A stretch of 64,000 nt of DNA, taken from positions 6,903,001-6,967,000 of the forward strand of contig NC_083688.1 of assembly GCF_033118175.1 (NCBI RefSeq), written 5' to 3'. The position numbers were made by a program, and so were the translations under genes. The notes under the pieces were generated by a model that worked only from the letters and a program-made list of their open reading frames with translations, was not told the DNA's origin and did no database searches. Shown here piece by piece: positions 47,740 through 59,800 of the stretch; within the stretch, counting starts at the first letter, position 1; each line of letters opens with the position of its first letter. This DNA comes from Dama dama. Its lineage: Eukaryota > Chordata > Mammalia > Artiodactyla > Cervidae.

Positions 47740-48690
47740 CAGACCCAAGGAGTTCAACTTACTCCTCTCCACTGAGAAAGATCCTCCACAGTGGACTTAT
47801 TAGGGACATCTGACACAATCTGGAAGGTTTAAGAGTTGGGAACACACCCTGAGCCTCCATTTTATAAGGGGGTCCATCCTCATGACTGCACAGCAAACCA
47901 TCCTGGCCTGTGACACTCCCCTGAGCTCTTCCATTAAAGGAAACAGCATACCTCAGATCTCTATTTTGTAAGAAGTTGGATCTACTAATCTCTCTTGTAA
48001 CCATTTCTGAAATCTGGAATCCTGTCCTACAGCATGGATTTACTCCAGACTTTAAGATTGATCTAGGGACTTCCCTGGTGGTCCAGTGGCTAAGACTCCA
48101 AGCCCAATGCAGGGAGCCTGGTTTGATTCCTGGTCAGGGAACTAGATCCCACATTCTGTAAAGATCACATATGCTGCAAAAAAAAAAAAAAAAAAAGATC
48201 CTGCATGCTGCAATTAAGATCCAGAGCATATTAAAAAAAAATGGCAGGGTGAGGGGGAGATGTGACCTAGAGTTAGAGACAGTCTGGAGCTCAAGTTTGT
48301 GTGGAGTTGTATCTTCTGGTCTCCATTGGAACTATCCTGGAATCAAGTCCAACATCTCGGATTTACTCATCACATTGCATGCAATCCTGAAGACAGAGTT
48401 GGAACCCTTCTTTGGGATGAAGTGTTTAAGAATTTGAATCTATTCATCTTCATTAGAATCATCCTGGAATCACTCTCCCCCAAGCATTCCAGAGATTCAG
48501 TATCTACTGGAAAATTTATAAGTTGAGGACACACCTGTGGCCGTGACTTTGCTAGGAATTGGATCTGTTCTCAGATTCTCCCATCATGGTTTACTGGGGA
48601 CCCTCCATACAGTCAGGGAGACTGCGGTGTCAAAGAGTCCAAAAGGTCCCAGGGGCCACCTGGAGCCATCTTGTTGCCCCTCGTCATCTT
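47740..48690 (+). repeat. degenerate ~115-140-bp tandem array
   Basis: Related units start near 47742, 47858, 47974, 48306, 48434 and 48558. Shared words are a ttggatct start, a ccatcctggaatc middle and a ggatttactc word. A CHR SINE interrupts one unit. The family is not recognised; it may be an old satellite or LTR-derived. Confidence 0.5.
48066..48240 (+). mobile_element. CHR-type SINE with partly duplicated A-rich tail
   Basis: Head gacttccctggtggtccagt, then (a)n, a second gatcctgcatgctgcaatta stretch and (a)n again. Confidence 0.85.
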
Positions 48691-48929
48691 CTGGGGGAAA
48701 TTGTGGTTGAAAACTCAAGAGGCCGAAGCTGGAGCTTCAGCTGTTGAGTCTCTTGCACAACTTTTGTAAATTTTGTTTTAGGTAATACTTTGTAACTGTT
48801 AAGGTAAACATATTTTTCATTGTTTTCTAGTTTTTACACTGTAGATGTGCAATTGCTTTTTACTGATGGATCCAATGATCTACTAAAGTATCTTATTAAT
48901 TCTAATAACTTTTTTTTGGCCACATCCCA

Positions 48930-49857
48930 CAGGTTGGTTCCAAATTGGGAAAGGAGTACATCAAAGCTGTATATTGTCACCCTGCTTATTTAACTTACAT
49001 GCAGAGTACATCATGAGAAACACTGGGCTAGATGAAGCACAAGCTGGAATCAAGATTGCTGGGAGAAATAACAATAATCTCAGATATGCAGATGACACCA
49101 CCCTAATGGCAGAAAGTGAAGAAGAACTAAAGAGCCTCTTGATGAAAGTGAAAGAGGAGAGTGAAAAAGTTGGCTTAAAACTCAACATTCAGAAAACTAA
49201 GATCATGGCATCTGGTCCCATCACTTCATGGGAAACAGTGAGAGACTTTATTTTTTGGGGGGCTCCAAAATCACTGCAGGTGGTGACTGCAGCCATGAAA
49301 TTAAAAGACGCTTACTCCTTGGAAGGAAAGTTATGACCAACCTAGACAGCATATTAAAAAGCAGAGACATTACTTTGCCAACAAAGGTCTGTTGAGTCAA
49401 AGCTATGGAAAACCAGAAACTAGAAAAATCCAGTAGTCATGTATGGATGTGAGAGTTGGACTGTAAAGAAAGCTGAGTGCTGAAGAATTGATGCTTTTGA
49501 CCTGTGGTGTTGGAGAAGACTCTTCAGAGTCCCTTGGACTGCAAGGAGATCCAACCAGTCCATCCTAAAGGAAATCAGTCCTGAATATTCATTGGAAGGA
49601 CTGATGCTAAAGCTGAAACTCCAATACTTTGGTCACCTGATGTGAAGAACTGACTCATTGGGAAAGATCCTGATGCTGGGAAAGATTGAAGGCAGGAGGA
49701 GAAGAGGACGACAGAGGATGAGATGGTTGGATGACATCACCAACTCAATGGACATGAGTTTGAAGAAACTCCGGGAGTTGGTGGTGGACAGGAAGGCCTG
49801 GTATGCTGCGGTCCGTGAGGTCGCAAAGAGTTGGACACAACTGAGCGACTGAACTGA
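48930..49857 (+). mobile_element. BovB LINE fragment with intact YADD box
   Basis: The frame 48974-49336 reads CLFNLHAEYIMRNTGLDEAQ... NNLRYADDTTLMAESEEELK, the catalytic core region, then stops. The rest to 49857 is the frameshifted 3' region. It is 5' truncated, so it has no endonuclease and is not autonomous. Confidence 0.9.
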
Positions 49858-49861
49858 ACCG

Positions 49862-49962
49862 AACATAGCTTGTGGGATCTTAGTTCCCCTATCAGAGGTA
49901 GAATCTGGGTCCCTGCAGTGAAAGCGACAAGCCCTAATCACTGGACCACCAGGGAATTTACC
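49862..49962 (-). mobile_element. CHR-type SINE
   Basis: Plus strand shows cttagttcccctatcagagg to cactggaccaccagggaatt. It adjoins the BovB 3' end. Confidence 0.82.
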
Positions 49963-50159
49963 TAATTCTAAAGATTTATTTGTATATATTCTTTGAAGTT
50001 TGCTATGTGAAAAATCACATCATCCAAGAACAATGATTGTGTGGTTTCATTTTTTCTGATTCTTAGATCTCTGTTTTCTTTTTTTTAACTTGTTTTACTG
50101 CATCTATGAGGACCTTCCAACCCAACACTGAATATTACCAGTGACACTTGGCGCCCCAT

Positions 50160-51110
50160 CTCACTCCTGGTTTACAACTTAAAGGTTTGTATGGTATTCA
50201 TATTTTTCTATTTCTTCATTATTTAGTCTTGGTAGATTTTGTGTTTCTAGGAGTTTGTCCACATTCATCTAGGTTATCCTATTTGCTGGCATACAGTTGT
50301 TCATAGTTCTTATAATTCTTCTGTAGAATTGGTAGTAATGTCCCCACTTTCATTTCTAATTTTAGTAATTTGAGTCTTCACCAATTCTTAGTACACTTAG
50401 CTACAAGCTTGTTATTTCAATTTCTTAAAAAAGAATCAATTTTTGGTTTTGTTGATTTTCTCTATTGCTTTTATATTTTTTTGTTTATCTCTGCTCCAAT
50501 CTTTGTTTCCTTCTTTCTGCCATCTGGTTTTAGTTTGTTGTTTTCCTAGTTCCTTCCGTTCGACAGATAGGTTGTTGATTTAAAATCTTTCTTCTTCTTT
50601 TTTTGGAATGTGTTTATACCAATAAATTTCCTACTCAGCACTGCTTTTTCTGGGTCCCATAAGTTTTGGTATGTTGTGTTTTTGTTTTCATTCATGTCTA
50701 AGTATTTTCTAATTTTCTTTGTGATCTCTTTGATAGAGTTACATTGTTTAAGAGTGCATTAATTTCCACAGTTTTGTGAATTTTCCAGTTTTTCCTGTTA
50801 TTGATATTGAACTTCATTTGCGTGCGTGCTTAGTTGCTCAGTCGTGTCTGACTCTTTGCGACCCTATGGACTGTGGCCCACCAGGCTCCTCTGTCCATGG
50901 AATTTTCCTGGCAAGAATACTGGGGTTGGCTGCCCTTTCCTCCTTCAGGGGATCTTCCCCTCCCAGGGGTCAAACCCGAGTCTCCTGTGGCTCCTGCCCT
51001 GGTCGACAGATTCTTTAATACTGAGCCACCTGGGAAGCCCCACAGCTTCATTTAGTTGTGGTCACAGAAGATACTCTGAAAAATATACATTTAATAAATC
51101 TACTGAGACT
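50160..51110 (-). mobile_element. L1 ORF2 remnant, antisense
   Basis: gctttttctgggtcccataa and catgtctaagtattttctaa are antisense L1 ORF2 text. It is interrupted by a Bov-tA. All frames are broken. Confidence 0.8.
50820..51045 (-). mobile_element. Bov-tA SINE nested in L1
   Basis: cttcattt flanks it at 50812-50819 and 51046-51053. Confidence 0.88.
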
Positions 51111-51850
51111 AATTCATGGCCAAATAGATGCTATTTTTTTTTCCTATCTTTTTTTGTTTCTGTTCCTCAGACTCAATCATTTCCACTGTCTTATTGCTGT
51201 TCTTTCTTCTGCCTGATCAAATCTGCCCTTGAATTCCTTTAGTGAAATTTTCATTTCAGTATTTTACTTTCCAGCTCCAGAATTTTTGTTACATTTTCCT
51301 TGTATTGATATATTCATTTCACACATACATCCTTTTCTTTACTTTCTCTGTATTTTCCTTTAGTTATTTGAGCATTTTAAAAAGAGTTCTTTTTAAGTCT
51401 TTGTCTGGTATATCTGCCATCAGGTCTTTTCCAGGAAGTGTCTGTTGATTTACTTTTTTCTTTTGAGTGGGTCATACTTTCATGTCTCTTTGTATGTCTT
51501 GTGATTTTTGTTGTTGTTGAAAACTGGACATTTGAATCTAATAATGTAGCAACTCTTTAAGTCCAGATTCTCCTCCTTCCCCAGGGTTTGCTGTTTTTTT
51601 TTTGTCATTGTTGTTGCTGCTGTTTTTGTCCATTGCTTTTTTTCCTTGTTGATTGTTGCAGGTTGTCTCTGTGCCAAGGCTAAGTCAGAGGTGTAAACTT
51701 AAGGTCTTCTCAGGCCTTTTCCTGACTCTTTCCACAGGCAGACATGGTCACTTTCTAATATTTCCCATATGAGCAGTTGTTGGATTTCCTAACCTTTAAT
51801 GTCTAGCTCCTAGAAGGGGGAAAAAATGAAACTGGGGGTGGGTAATGAGC
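51110..51850 (-). mobile_element. older L1-family remnant, antisense
   Basis: tttaagtctttgtctggtat and gaaaactggacatttgaatc are typical of old L1/HAL1 text. No coding potential. Confidence 0.6.
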
Positions 51851-52705
51851 ACCAGCCCTTTAAGTCCACTGTAAGTTACTTTAGCTATTGCAGGAGGGGT
51901 TTGCAACAATGGGAAAGGTACAATGGTTTGTCCACCTCTCGCCTGTACCTCTGTGATCAAAAGCAGCAGTCAAGAGCACAAATCCGCCCCCCCCAAACAA
52001 AAAGAGCCCAAATCCCTGATATTTGGACGACAGAGTCCTTTTGCCCACCTTGATCTCATAGGCTATATGCAAGTTGTTCCAGGAACACACGCACAGCTGT
52101 GTACTCCATGATTAGGGATGAGGGATGGGTAGCTGAAACTGACCAGAATTAACCATAATTCACCATCCAGGTATTCCTCTGGAAATTGCAAGCCTTCAGT
52201 AGCTTCCAGTTTCAAAATAGTTACATCAGACAGATTCTGCCAGTGCAATTGTTTTCTAGGTGAGGAAATAGATTCTTGGTGCTTCCTCTTTGCCATCTTC
52301 CTGGAACCCTCTCTAAAGCAATCTTTCTTAAAAGCTACATTTCACAAGTTTCAATGCATAGCGTTTTCATTATCATTCTAAGAGATTTCTAATTTTCTTG
52401 TGCTTTCTTTGATCAATAAATATTTAAAAGTGTGTTTTAAAATTTCTAAACATATTAGTTTTTCCTTCAAGTTTTTATGGTCCTTTATGTTACAGACATA
52501 TGATACAGTCCTTATGATATTACTTCTTTGGTATTCACATTTGTAAATGTTTCATACACATATGCTTGAGAAAAATAAATTTTCTGTAAATATAGGCTAA
52601 GGGTTTCCAAATATATCTAGTAAATAAGTAAGAGATAGAAACCTCTATTAGATCTGTAACAATTAAAGAGACTGAGTGGATGCATGCATGTGTTGAGTGC
52701 GGTGC
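51850..52705. other. intergenic, unassigned
   Basis: No gene recognised. A short C/A-rich simple stretch lies at 51985-52000; the rest is AT-rich sequence. Confidence 0.5.
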
Positions 52706-52709
52706 TGTG

Positions 52710-53040
52710 CTGCGCTTAGCAGCTCAGTCGTGTCCGACTCTTTGAGACCCCATGGACTGTAGCCCACCAGGCTCCTCTGTCCGTGGGATTCTTCAGACAA
52801 GAATACTGGAGTGGGCTGCCATGCCCTCCTCCAGAGGATCTTACCAACCCAGGGATCAAGCCCAGGTCTCCTGCATTGCAGGCGGACTCTTTACCATCTG
52901 AGTCACTAGGCAAGTCCAAGAATACTGTAGTGGGTAGCCAATCCCTTCTCCAGGGGATTTTCCCAACCCAGGGGTCACACCTGCGTCTCTTACGTCTCCT
53001 GCATTGGCAGGTGGGTTCTTTGCGACTGATGCCACCTGGT
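52710..53040 (-). mobile_element. tandem Bov-tA/BovA SINE pair
   Basis: A complete antisense Bov-tA (to about 52915) is joined to a second partial copy (ctgtagtgggtagccaatcc to tgggttctttgcgactga). Confidence 0.87.
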
Positions 53041-53246
53041 CAACTCAAAAGAATGGGACTAGAAGTGAGGAACAGAAGAACCAAAGGGATGACTTTCTTT
53101 GCTCTGCATTAAGGAGACTTGGCAGGTATCACCCCTTCTACTTTTTCCTTTTTAAACAGAAACATAAGGCTATAAGCAATCCATATAGAAACTGGAAGAA
53201 GAAAGCTACAACATGCTTTTTAGTAGAAAATGATTTGACATACAAA

Positions 53247-53256
53247 TTTATTTATT
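53247..53256 (-). terminator. FUCA1: FUCA1 distal polyadenylation signals
   Basis: Overlapping AATAAATAAA on the minus strand, about 590 nt after the FUCA1 stop. A nearer AATAAA lies at 53771-53776, about 70 nt after the stop, so a short 3' UTR form is also possible. Which is used cannot be told from sequence. Confidence 0.55.
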
Positions 53257-53844
53257 TGACAGTATTAATCAAGGCAGAATCACATTCATTTTCTTCATAG
53301 AATCCCTGTAAACAGACTGAATGTCAGAGCTCTTAGTTTGCTTTGGAAACTTCTAAAAAAGCTGACTATTAGCAGCCTTGGAAGCATTTTCCTTCCCCTC
53401 GAGGCTCTCCTGCTCTTGGGGGCAGATGGGAGTAGCTGGTGACAGCTGATGCTAAATAAATAGCATATAGTGGAGTCTGCCAAATCCTTTTCAGCACCTC
53501 CCATAGGCAATGGGATGACTTGGCTTATTCTTGAAGTCATTTGAATAAGCAATCTGTTTATGAAACACAGGATGGAGGGAAGTTTCCATTGCAGATAATT
53601 CCCAGTGTTAGGAATGGATGAGCTTAACTGTTCAGTCTCTTCTATTGATCAGAGAGAGAGATGCTGGCACTGGATCTCAGATCTTTGATCCTGTGAGACA
53701 TCAGTGTAACGTAATCCATTCCATTTATTAAAATGTGTTGGAAAAGAGATGTCTGAGTAGAGAAGAGTCATTTATTATAATGATGGCAATATAAGAGGAA
53801 AATCAAAGTGCAGGCGGTGTCCCTTTCTTCTTGAACTCCAATGA

Positions 53845-56839
53845 TCATTTCACTCCTGTCAGCTTTATGGTCCAAGCAAACTCAGTTGGAAGAGCAGAGG
53901 GTGGTAACTGGGGCAGGAACACGAGGAGACCTTTACCTGGATTTGGGGACCACTTCAGATCATTTTGGATTCCCAGCATCGTTACCTGCAGAAAGCAAAA
54001 GGGAATGGGAAAAACACGAATGCATTGATGAGCACAGAATATGGCCTGAATATGGTGGCAAACAACTAGCCTGGGCCAGGGTGGGGAAGACAGCCCAGAA
54101 GGGAAATGAAAACAGGAGAAACCTGTTTTCTGAAGGTTTTCTGAAACCTGAAGGAAGGTTTAGAGAAGGCCCGCCAATTCCTTTACAAAGAGTTACATCT
54201 CCAACAGGACTGATGGAGGCTCTTTACCTCTGTGGTTGAAGTAGTTATGGGGGATATAAGGCTTAAGATTCCATCTTCTGGCCAGTGCAGTAAAATGGCA
54301 TAAACAGCTAATCCTTTAGAGGTATACCTGGAAAAAAGAAACATCATTGTCAAAGATACCTGGCTTATTATCCTGCCACATGACCTTATATATTCCCCTT
54401 GCAATTATCTGCCAATTTCAAGTCCTTCAGTCTGTCATTGCTGCTAGCAGGCAAATAACTCGAAACCAGTTAGGGTTTGGGCTTCCCTGTCGCTGAGACA
54501 GTAAAGAATCTGCCTGCAATGCAGGAGACCTGGGTTCGATCCCTAGGTTGGGAAGATCCCTTGCAGGAGAGCATGGCAACCCACTATAATATTCTTGTCT
54601 GGAGAATCCCATGGACAGAGGAGCCTGGTGGGCTACAGTCCATGGGGTCGCAAAGAGCTGGACACGATGAGTGACTAACACTTTCACCCCCCCCCCCCAC
54701 TTTCACTTTCTTTAAGCATGGTGAAATCTCAGCACAACAGATTTGTCTTGGGAATTTCCCTGGTGGCCCAGTGGATAGAACTAGACGCTTTCACCATCAG
54801 CCTTGGTTTGATCCCTGATCGGGGAACTAAAGATCCCCAAAACCATGTGGGATGACCAAAAATTTTAAATTTTAGAAAGGAATTCAAATTTGTCTTCATT
54901 GCACATCTTGCCCTTGTTATACCCTCAGATGTTTTCATATGGATTTAAAATTGAAGAAAGATGAATAATGAGGAAGATGGCTTCAGTATGGGTCACTAGT
55001 ATGAGTTAAAAAAATGTTCTAATAAAACTTAGAACCCCATACAGAGAGGAAAGGGAAGATACCGCCCAGAAAGAGTCTTCTAGGGCTGCATTATTCCAAC
55101 AGAGCTTAACTGTGCATGCTGTGTTTAGTCGCTCAGTCATGTCCGACTCTGCGACCCCATGGACTGTAGCCCGCCAGGCTTCTCTGTCTATAGAATTCTT
55201 CAGGCAAGAATACTTGAGTGGGTAGCCATTCTCTTCTCCTGGGGATTTTCCCAACCCAGGGACTGAACCTGGGTCTCCCTCAACGTGGGCAGATTCTTCA
55301 CCATCTGAGCCACCACGGAAGCCCATGCTTATAGAAGAGGGTAAAAAAAAAATCACTAAATAGAAACTCATCCAAAACAGAACCATGAACATGTTTCTCC
55401 TGATGCAAAGCCCCCAGCTCTGTGTTATAACATTTGCAGACGTCTCTCATTGCGCAGTTAGTATGTACCTGGCACTCTGCTGGGTACTTTATATACGTTA
55501 GCTTATTTAATCCTAACACTCTAGAAGTTAGGTATCATCACCCCATTTTTCAGTCGGAAAAAAAAAAACAAAAAACCTGAAGCCTGAGATCAAATAACTA
55601 GATCCACAATACCAAATATGAATCATTCCTTCTTCGCTTAGTAGCTTCGTAATTCTGGGCCAATGATTACTGCCCTGAACCTGCTTTCTGCTTGTAACCT
55701 GGGGATAGTGACATTATCCACTCAGTGAGATTGTTGAGGGAACTAAATGAGGGGAAAGAATTTAGGATGGAGTCCAGCACATGTCGGTGCTGTTCAAATA
55801 TTAGCTATGACTGTTTTTAGGGGTTGAGCAAACTGACTGATACTTTGTAGCTCTTTCTTTCTTCACCAAACCTACCACCTCCCTCACTAGTCAAAGATAG
55901 CCTGCCTGGGGCCTAAAACATAAACCTGGGCACACATGTAACATTACAGAACAGCTTTCGTGTTTCCTCCAGATGAGTCCCAAGCCTGGCTTGTACCACT
56001 GTGGACCCAAGGGGTTGCCAGCTCAGGATGGGCCACCCCCGTTCCTACCTGTAACAGACTAGACTCACCACACAGAGTTCTTCTCAGATTGTACTCTCCA
56101 TGGTTTGGAGGCATAGATAGCCTCTCCATTGATGCTCAGCCACTTCCCAACAGCAAGTAGCCTTTCTTGGAAGATGGGAACAATCAGTCCATCTTTGGTT
56201 GGTCCGACGTTGAGAAGATAGTTGCCTCCCAAACTTACTGTCTGAACTAGTTCCTGGTGGGAGCAGAAAAAAAGGAAATCCCAGCTCTGAATGCCAAGCC
56301 TGGCTGAATGCTTAAAACACACAGATGAAGGGAAGAAGAAGAATCTAGGCTGGTTTCCCTGTGTTTTGTGAATATCCTCTATCTTTTGGAAAAGACAGTA
56401 TATTTTTGTCATTTTCATAGCAGGATAGGCTTACATGAGAAAATTGAAAAATTCTGCTACAAGGTTGAGAGATATATTAACTCGAATTCCAGGGAGTGAT
56501 CATGGGCTCTTACCCGTGAGCTGGCACCTGCCATAGTGCCATATGCAGAGGGAAGTGTATCAGATATCAGAAGCCCAGAGTGTCAGCCAGGGAGCTGAAA
56601 ACAAAGCACTTGGCCTTGAAAGGATTCTGTGGAGCCAGCCAGAGAGAATACAGAGATTAGAGATGAGAGGTTTAGAGCAGGTGCTATGGAAACTTAGGGT
56701 GGGGAGGTGGGCGGGCGGGGAGGTGTGGAAGAGATCTGATGAATTTCAGGATACCCTGGGCTATATAAATGTGTATGTTGCCCCTTCAGGAAAACACACT
56801 GTAAAGAGATATAGTCTTTAAGATTTCTGGGGTGGGATG

Positions 56840-56872
<33 letters not shown>

Positions 56873-59800
56873 ACTGTGACCCCATGCAGTAGCACTTCAA
56901 GGAAGTCCAGAAAAATTAAGGCTACATACAGAAAATTTTAAAAAAGGTTTTTTTAGAGTACCCCAAAGACACCACACCATTAACTTTTGATGTTTCCTTC
57001 TGGTCTTTTTCTTGTGCAGTTAATTCTATATTGTTGTGATACTATATAACTTGTCTTTTCATCAACCCTGTAAGCATTAATCCATATTATGTCCCAAATC
57101 TACTGAATTATTCCTTTATGGTTGCCAGGAATTGAAACAGCCCAACGTCAATCTGACGGAGAAGGCAATGGCACCCCACTCCAGTACTCTTGCCTGGAAA
57201 ATTCCATGGACGGAGGAGCATGGTGGCTTGCAGTCCATGGGGTCGCTAAGAGTCAGACACAACTGAGCGACTTCACTTTCATGCACTGGAGAAGGAAATG
57301 GCAGCCCGCTCCAGTGTTCTTGCCTGGAGAATCCCAGGGATGGGGGAGCCTGGTGGGCTGCTGTCTATGGGGTCGCACAGAGTCGGACACGACTGAAGTG
57401 ATTTAGCAGCAGCAGCAGCAACATCAATCTGAAAATAATCCTGGGGAGAACACCTCTGTACAGAACTCTTCTGTAATTAGACCTGTCTCCTTAGGACAAG
57501 TGTTATGAGTATGTTCAATAACCCGAACGGGTTCCCACGGCCCACATGTCTATCCGGAGTGCTTCCACCACTCTTAGTCAGAAGGCAGACTAGGACTGCA
57601 GTTAACAAATAACCACCTCTTACCGAAATGATTGTGGATTCGCTTGCAATGTCAGCCATCTCCATGTCACGACGGTAGCCCCAGGACCGCTGGTCTATGG
57701 AGGTGCACATCTCCCACTTGTGATCTGGCAAGGTCTCTGGCTGGAATTTATCTTTACAGTTGTAGTATCCTCCATGGTGACAGGAACAGTTCTGACCCCA
57801 TCGGTCATTTACTATGACCTCGTCCTAAAGGAGGAAGGAGTACTGAGGTCATCGGGGGTAAAACTATCTAACTCAGTTTGATAAATTAGGTACCTGTTTG
57901 GAAGCAAGGAGCAGACTCAGTTGAACATAGTGGTTCTCAACTGGGGGAGACTTAAAGGGCGAAATCTATAGACTTTTTTTGGTGGTCACAACTCGGGGTG
58001 GGGCTATTGCTTTCTAGTGGGCGGAGACCAAGGATTCTTCTAAACACGTTACAAGGGAATCCCCTGGCCGTCTGGTGGTTAAGAATCCCTACTTCCACTG
58101 CCAGGGGGTAGGGGCTTGATCCCTGGTCTGGGAATTAAGATCCCGCATGGTCGCATGGTGTGGGCAAAAAAAAAAAAAAAAATTGTAAACATCTTACAAC
58201 ACAGAAAACTGTCCCTTCACAACAAAGAAATATCCAACTCCAAATGTTATTTGCAGTTAACCCCGGTCTAGCAATATGTAATGTCAGAACTGGAAGGGCC
58301 TGTTTAGATTATCTAGTAAACCACTGATTCTAACAGAAGAGAAATGCAGAGGAGATCTGCCCGAGATCACATTCCCAGGCAGAGTTTCTGAAAGCTGAGA
58401 CTATGAATCTGGTTTTTGAACCCAGCCCAGGATGCTTTTCACTCTATAACCCTGACTTTCTTTACCTAAGTAAGGTGAAGTCAGTAATCAAACATTCTTT
58501 TCCTTCCCTCAAGGTTTTGCTGAACTTCGAGAAATCTTTACATGAAATCACTTAATGTCAACATTTAATACTACTATGAGGCTCATACTGGGGTATCCAG
58601 AGTAAATAAGTCACAGCTCTTGTCGGGGTCCAGCCCCAGCAGGATCCAGGGGAACCCTCAGGATGAACGGCGTCGGCGAATGAGAGAGAGTGAGACAAAG
58701 CTCGGGGCTGAGTCTGGAGTTTATTTTTGCACGGCCCCTTTATACCCTTAACAACATCTTTTTGGGGGAAGTGCATGTTGCTTACACACAGGTCATCTCA
58801 AAACATTACAGCAACTTGACCTTCAACAGAAACAGGATGTCACCCACATACTTTCGTTCACAAGAGTCTTTCTTATCATTTGGCCTTCAGGCCTGCTAAC
58901 ATTTTATGGCTTGCACCTGGTGTGACTTAAGCAACTTCAGTAGCCGATTCTGTTTTTCTTATAATTAATCTATTTTCTTTCTAATAAGTGTCATCTCTAT
59001 GGGAACTAGATAGGATTACCTTTTTATAGAACAGAAATGCGAAGGACTGCAGAAACAGCAGATATGGCACAAAACAGGCTCTTAGTCTAAAAGTTAACTA
59101 CCTGCAAGAAGTCGCCAGCTAATCTCTATCGAAACTATTTTCTATTAGGCACATTTGTGGCTATAATATTCGTGGAGCTTTTCTCACCCCATGAAGGGGC
59201 CTATGCTTAATAGTTTCTTTTGTTAGCATACTGTGCTTAGGATGTTTAGAACAATCAAGAGCATTTTTTGCAATGAGAGCACACATTCATCAAACAAGCC
59301 AGAATGCCAGCAAAAGGGCTTGAATTGAAGCATTTCCTTCATCTCTGGCCCCTTCATAGGGTACCAGTGTCCAGGACATTTATTAATTAGGGTTTTAAGT
59401 TGGTCTTTATTCAGTGAAAGAGGAGCAGGAGAGCTCTCGGCAGGCAACACAAGAATCTGCAGCAGGGTAAACAAGAACAGCAGCAGAAAAAGGGGGGAGG
59501 ATCCAGGGTGGGGTAGAGGCCGAGGCCAACCTGGAGGGTCCCTTGTCCTAGACGGCCTTGCCTGTCAGGTTTTTTCCTCGTGACCGCGTCATGGATGGGG
59601 TCCCGGACGGCCTTGCCTGCCCGGTATTTTCTTCATGACCTCGTCACGGGCGGGACCCCCCATAACGGCTCCCGGCAAGTTCTTGCCCTCAGAGATCCAG
59701 CAGCGACTGGCTGAGACATATACATGGACAGTTACGATGTGACATCACATCAGCATCAGGGAATTCACCTAAACACCAGTTCAGGAGTGTTTCTTGCTTC

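Noticed and set aside
58615..58620. agctct as a 6-bp target duplication of the LTR
   Set aside because: A second agctct at about 59430 is not preceded by a CA terminus and lies inside the element, so the duplication is not supported.
59223..59474. 83-codon minus frame with hydrophobic N-terminal stretch as a possible viral accessory gene
   Set aside because: It lies in a decayed retroviral LTR region and starts at a non-ATG codon. No viral protein domain is recognised, so I did not call a gene.
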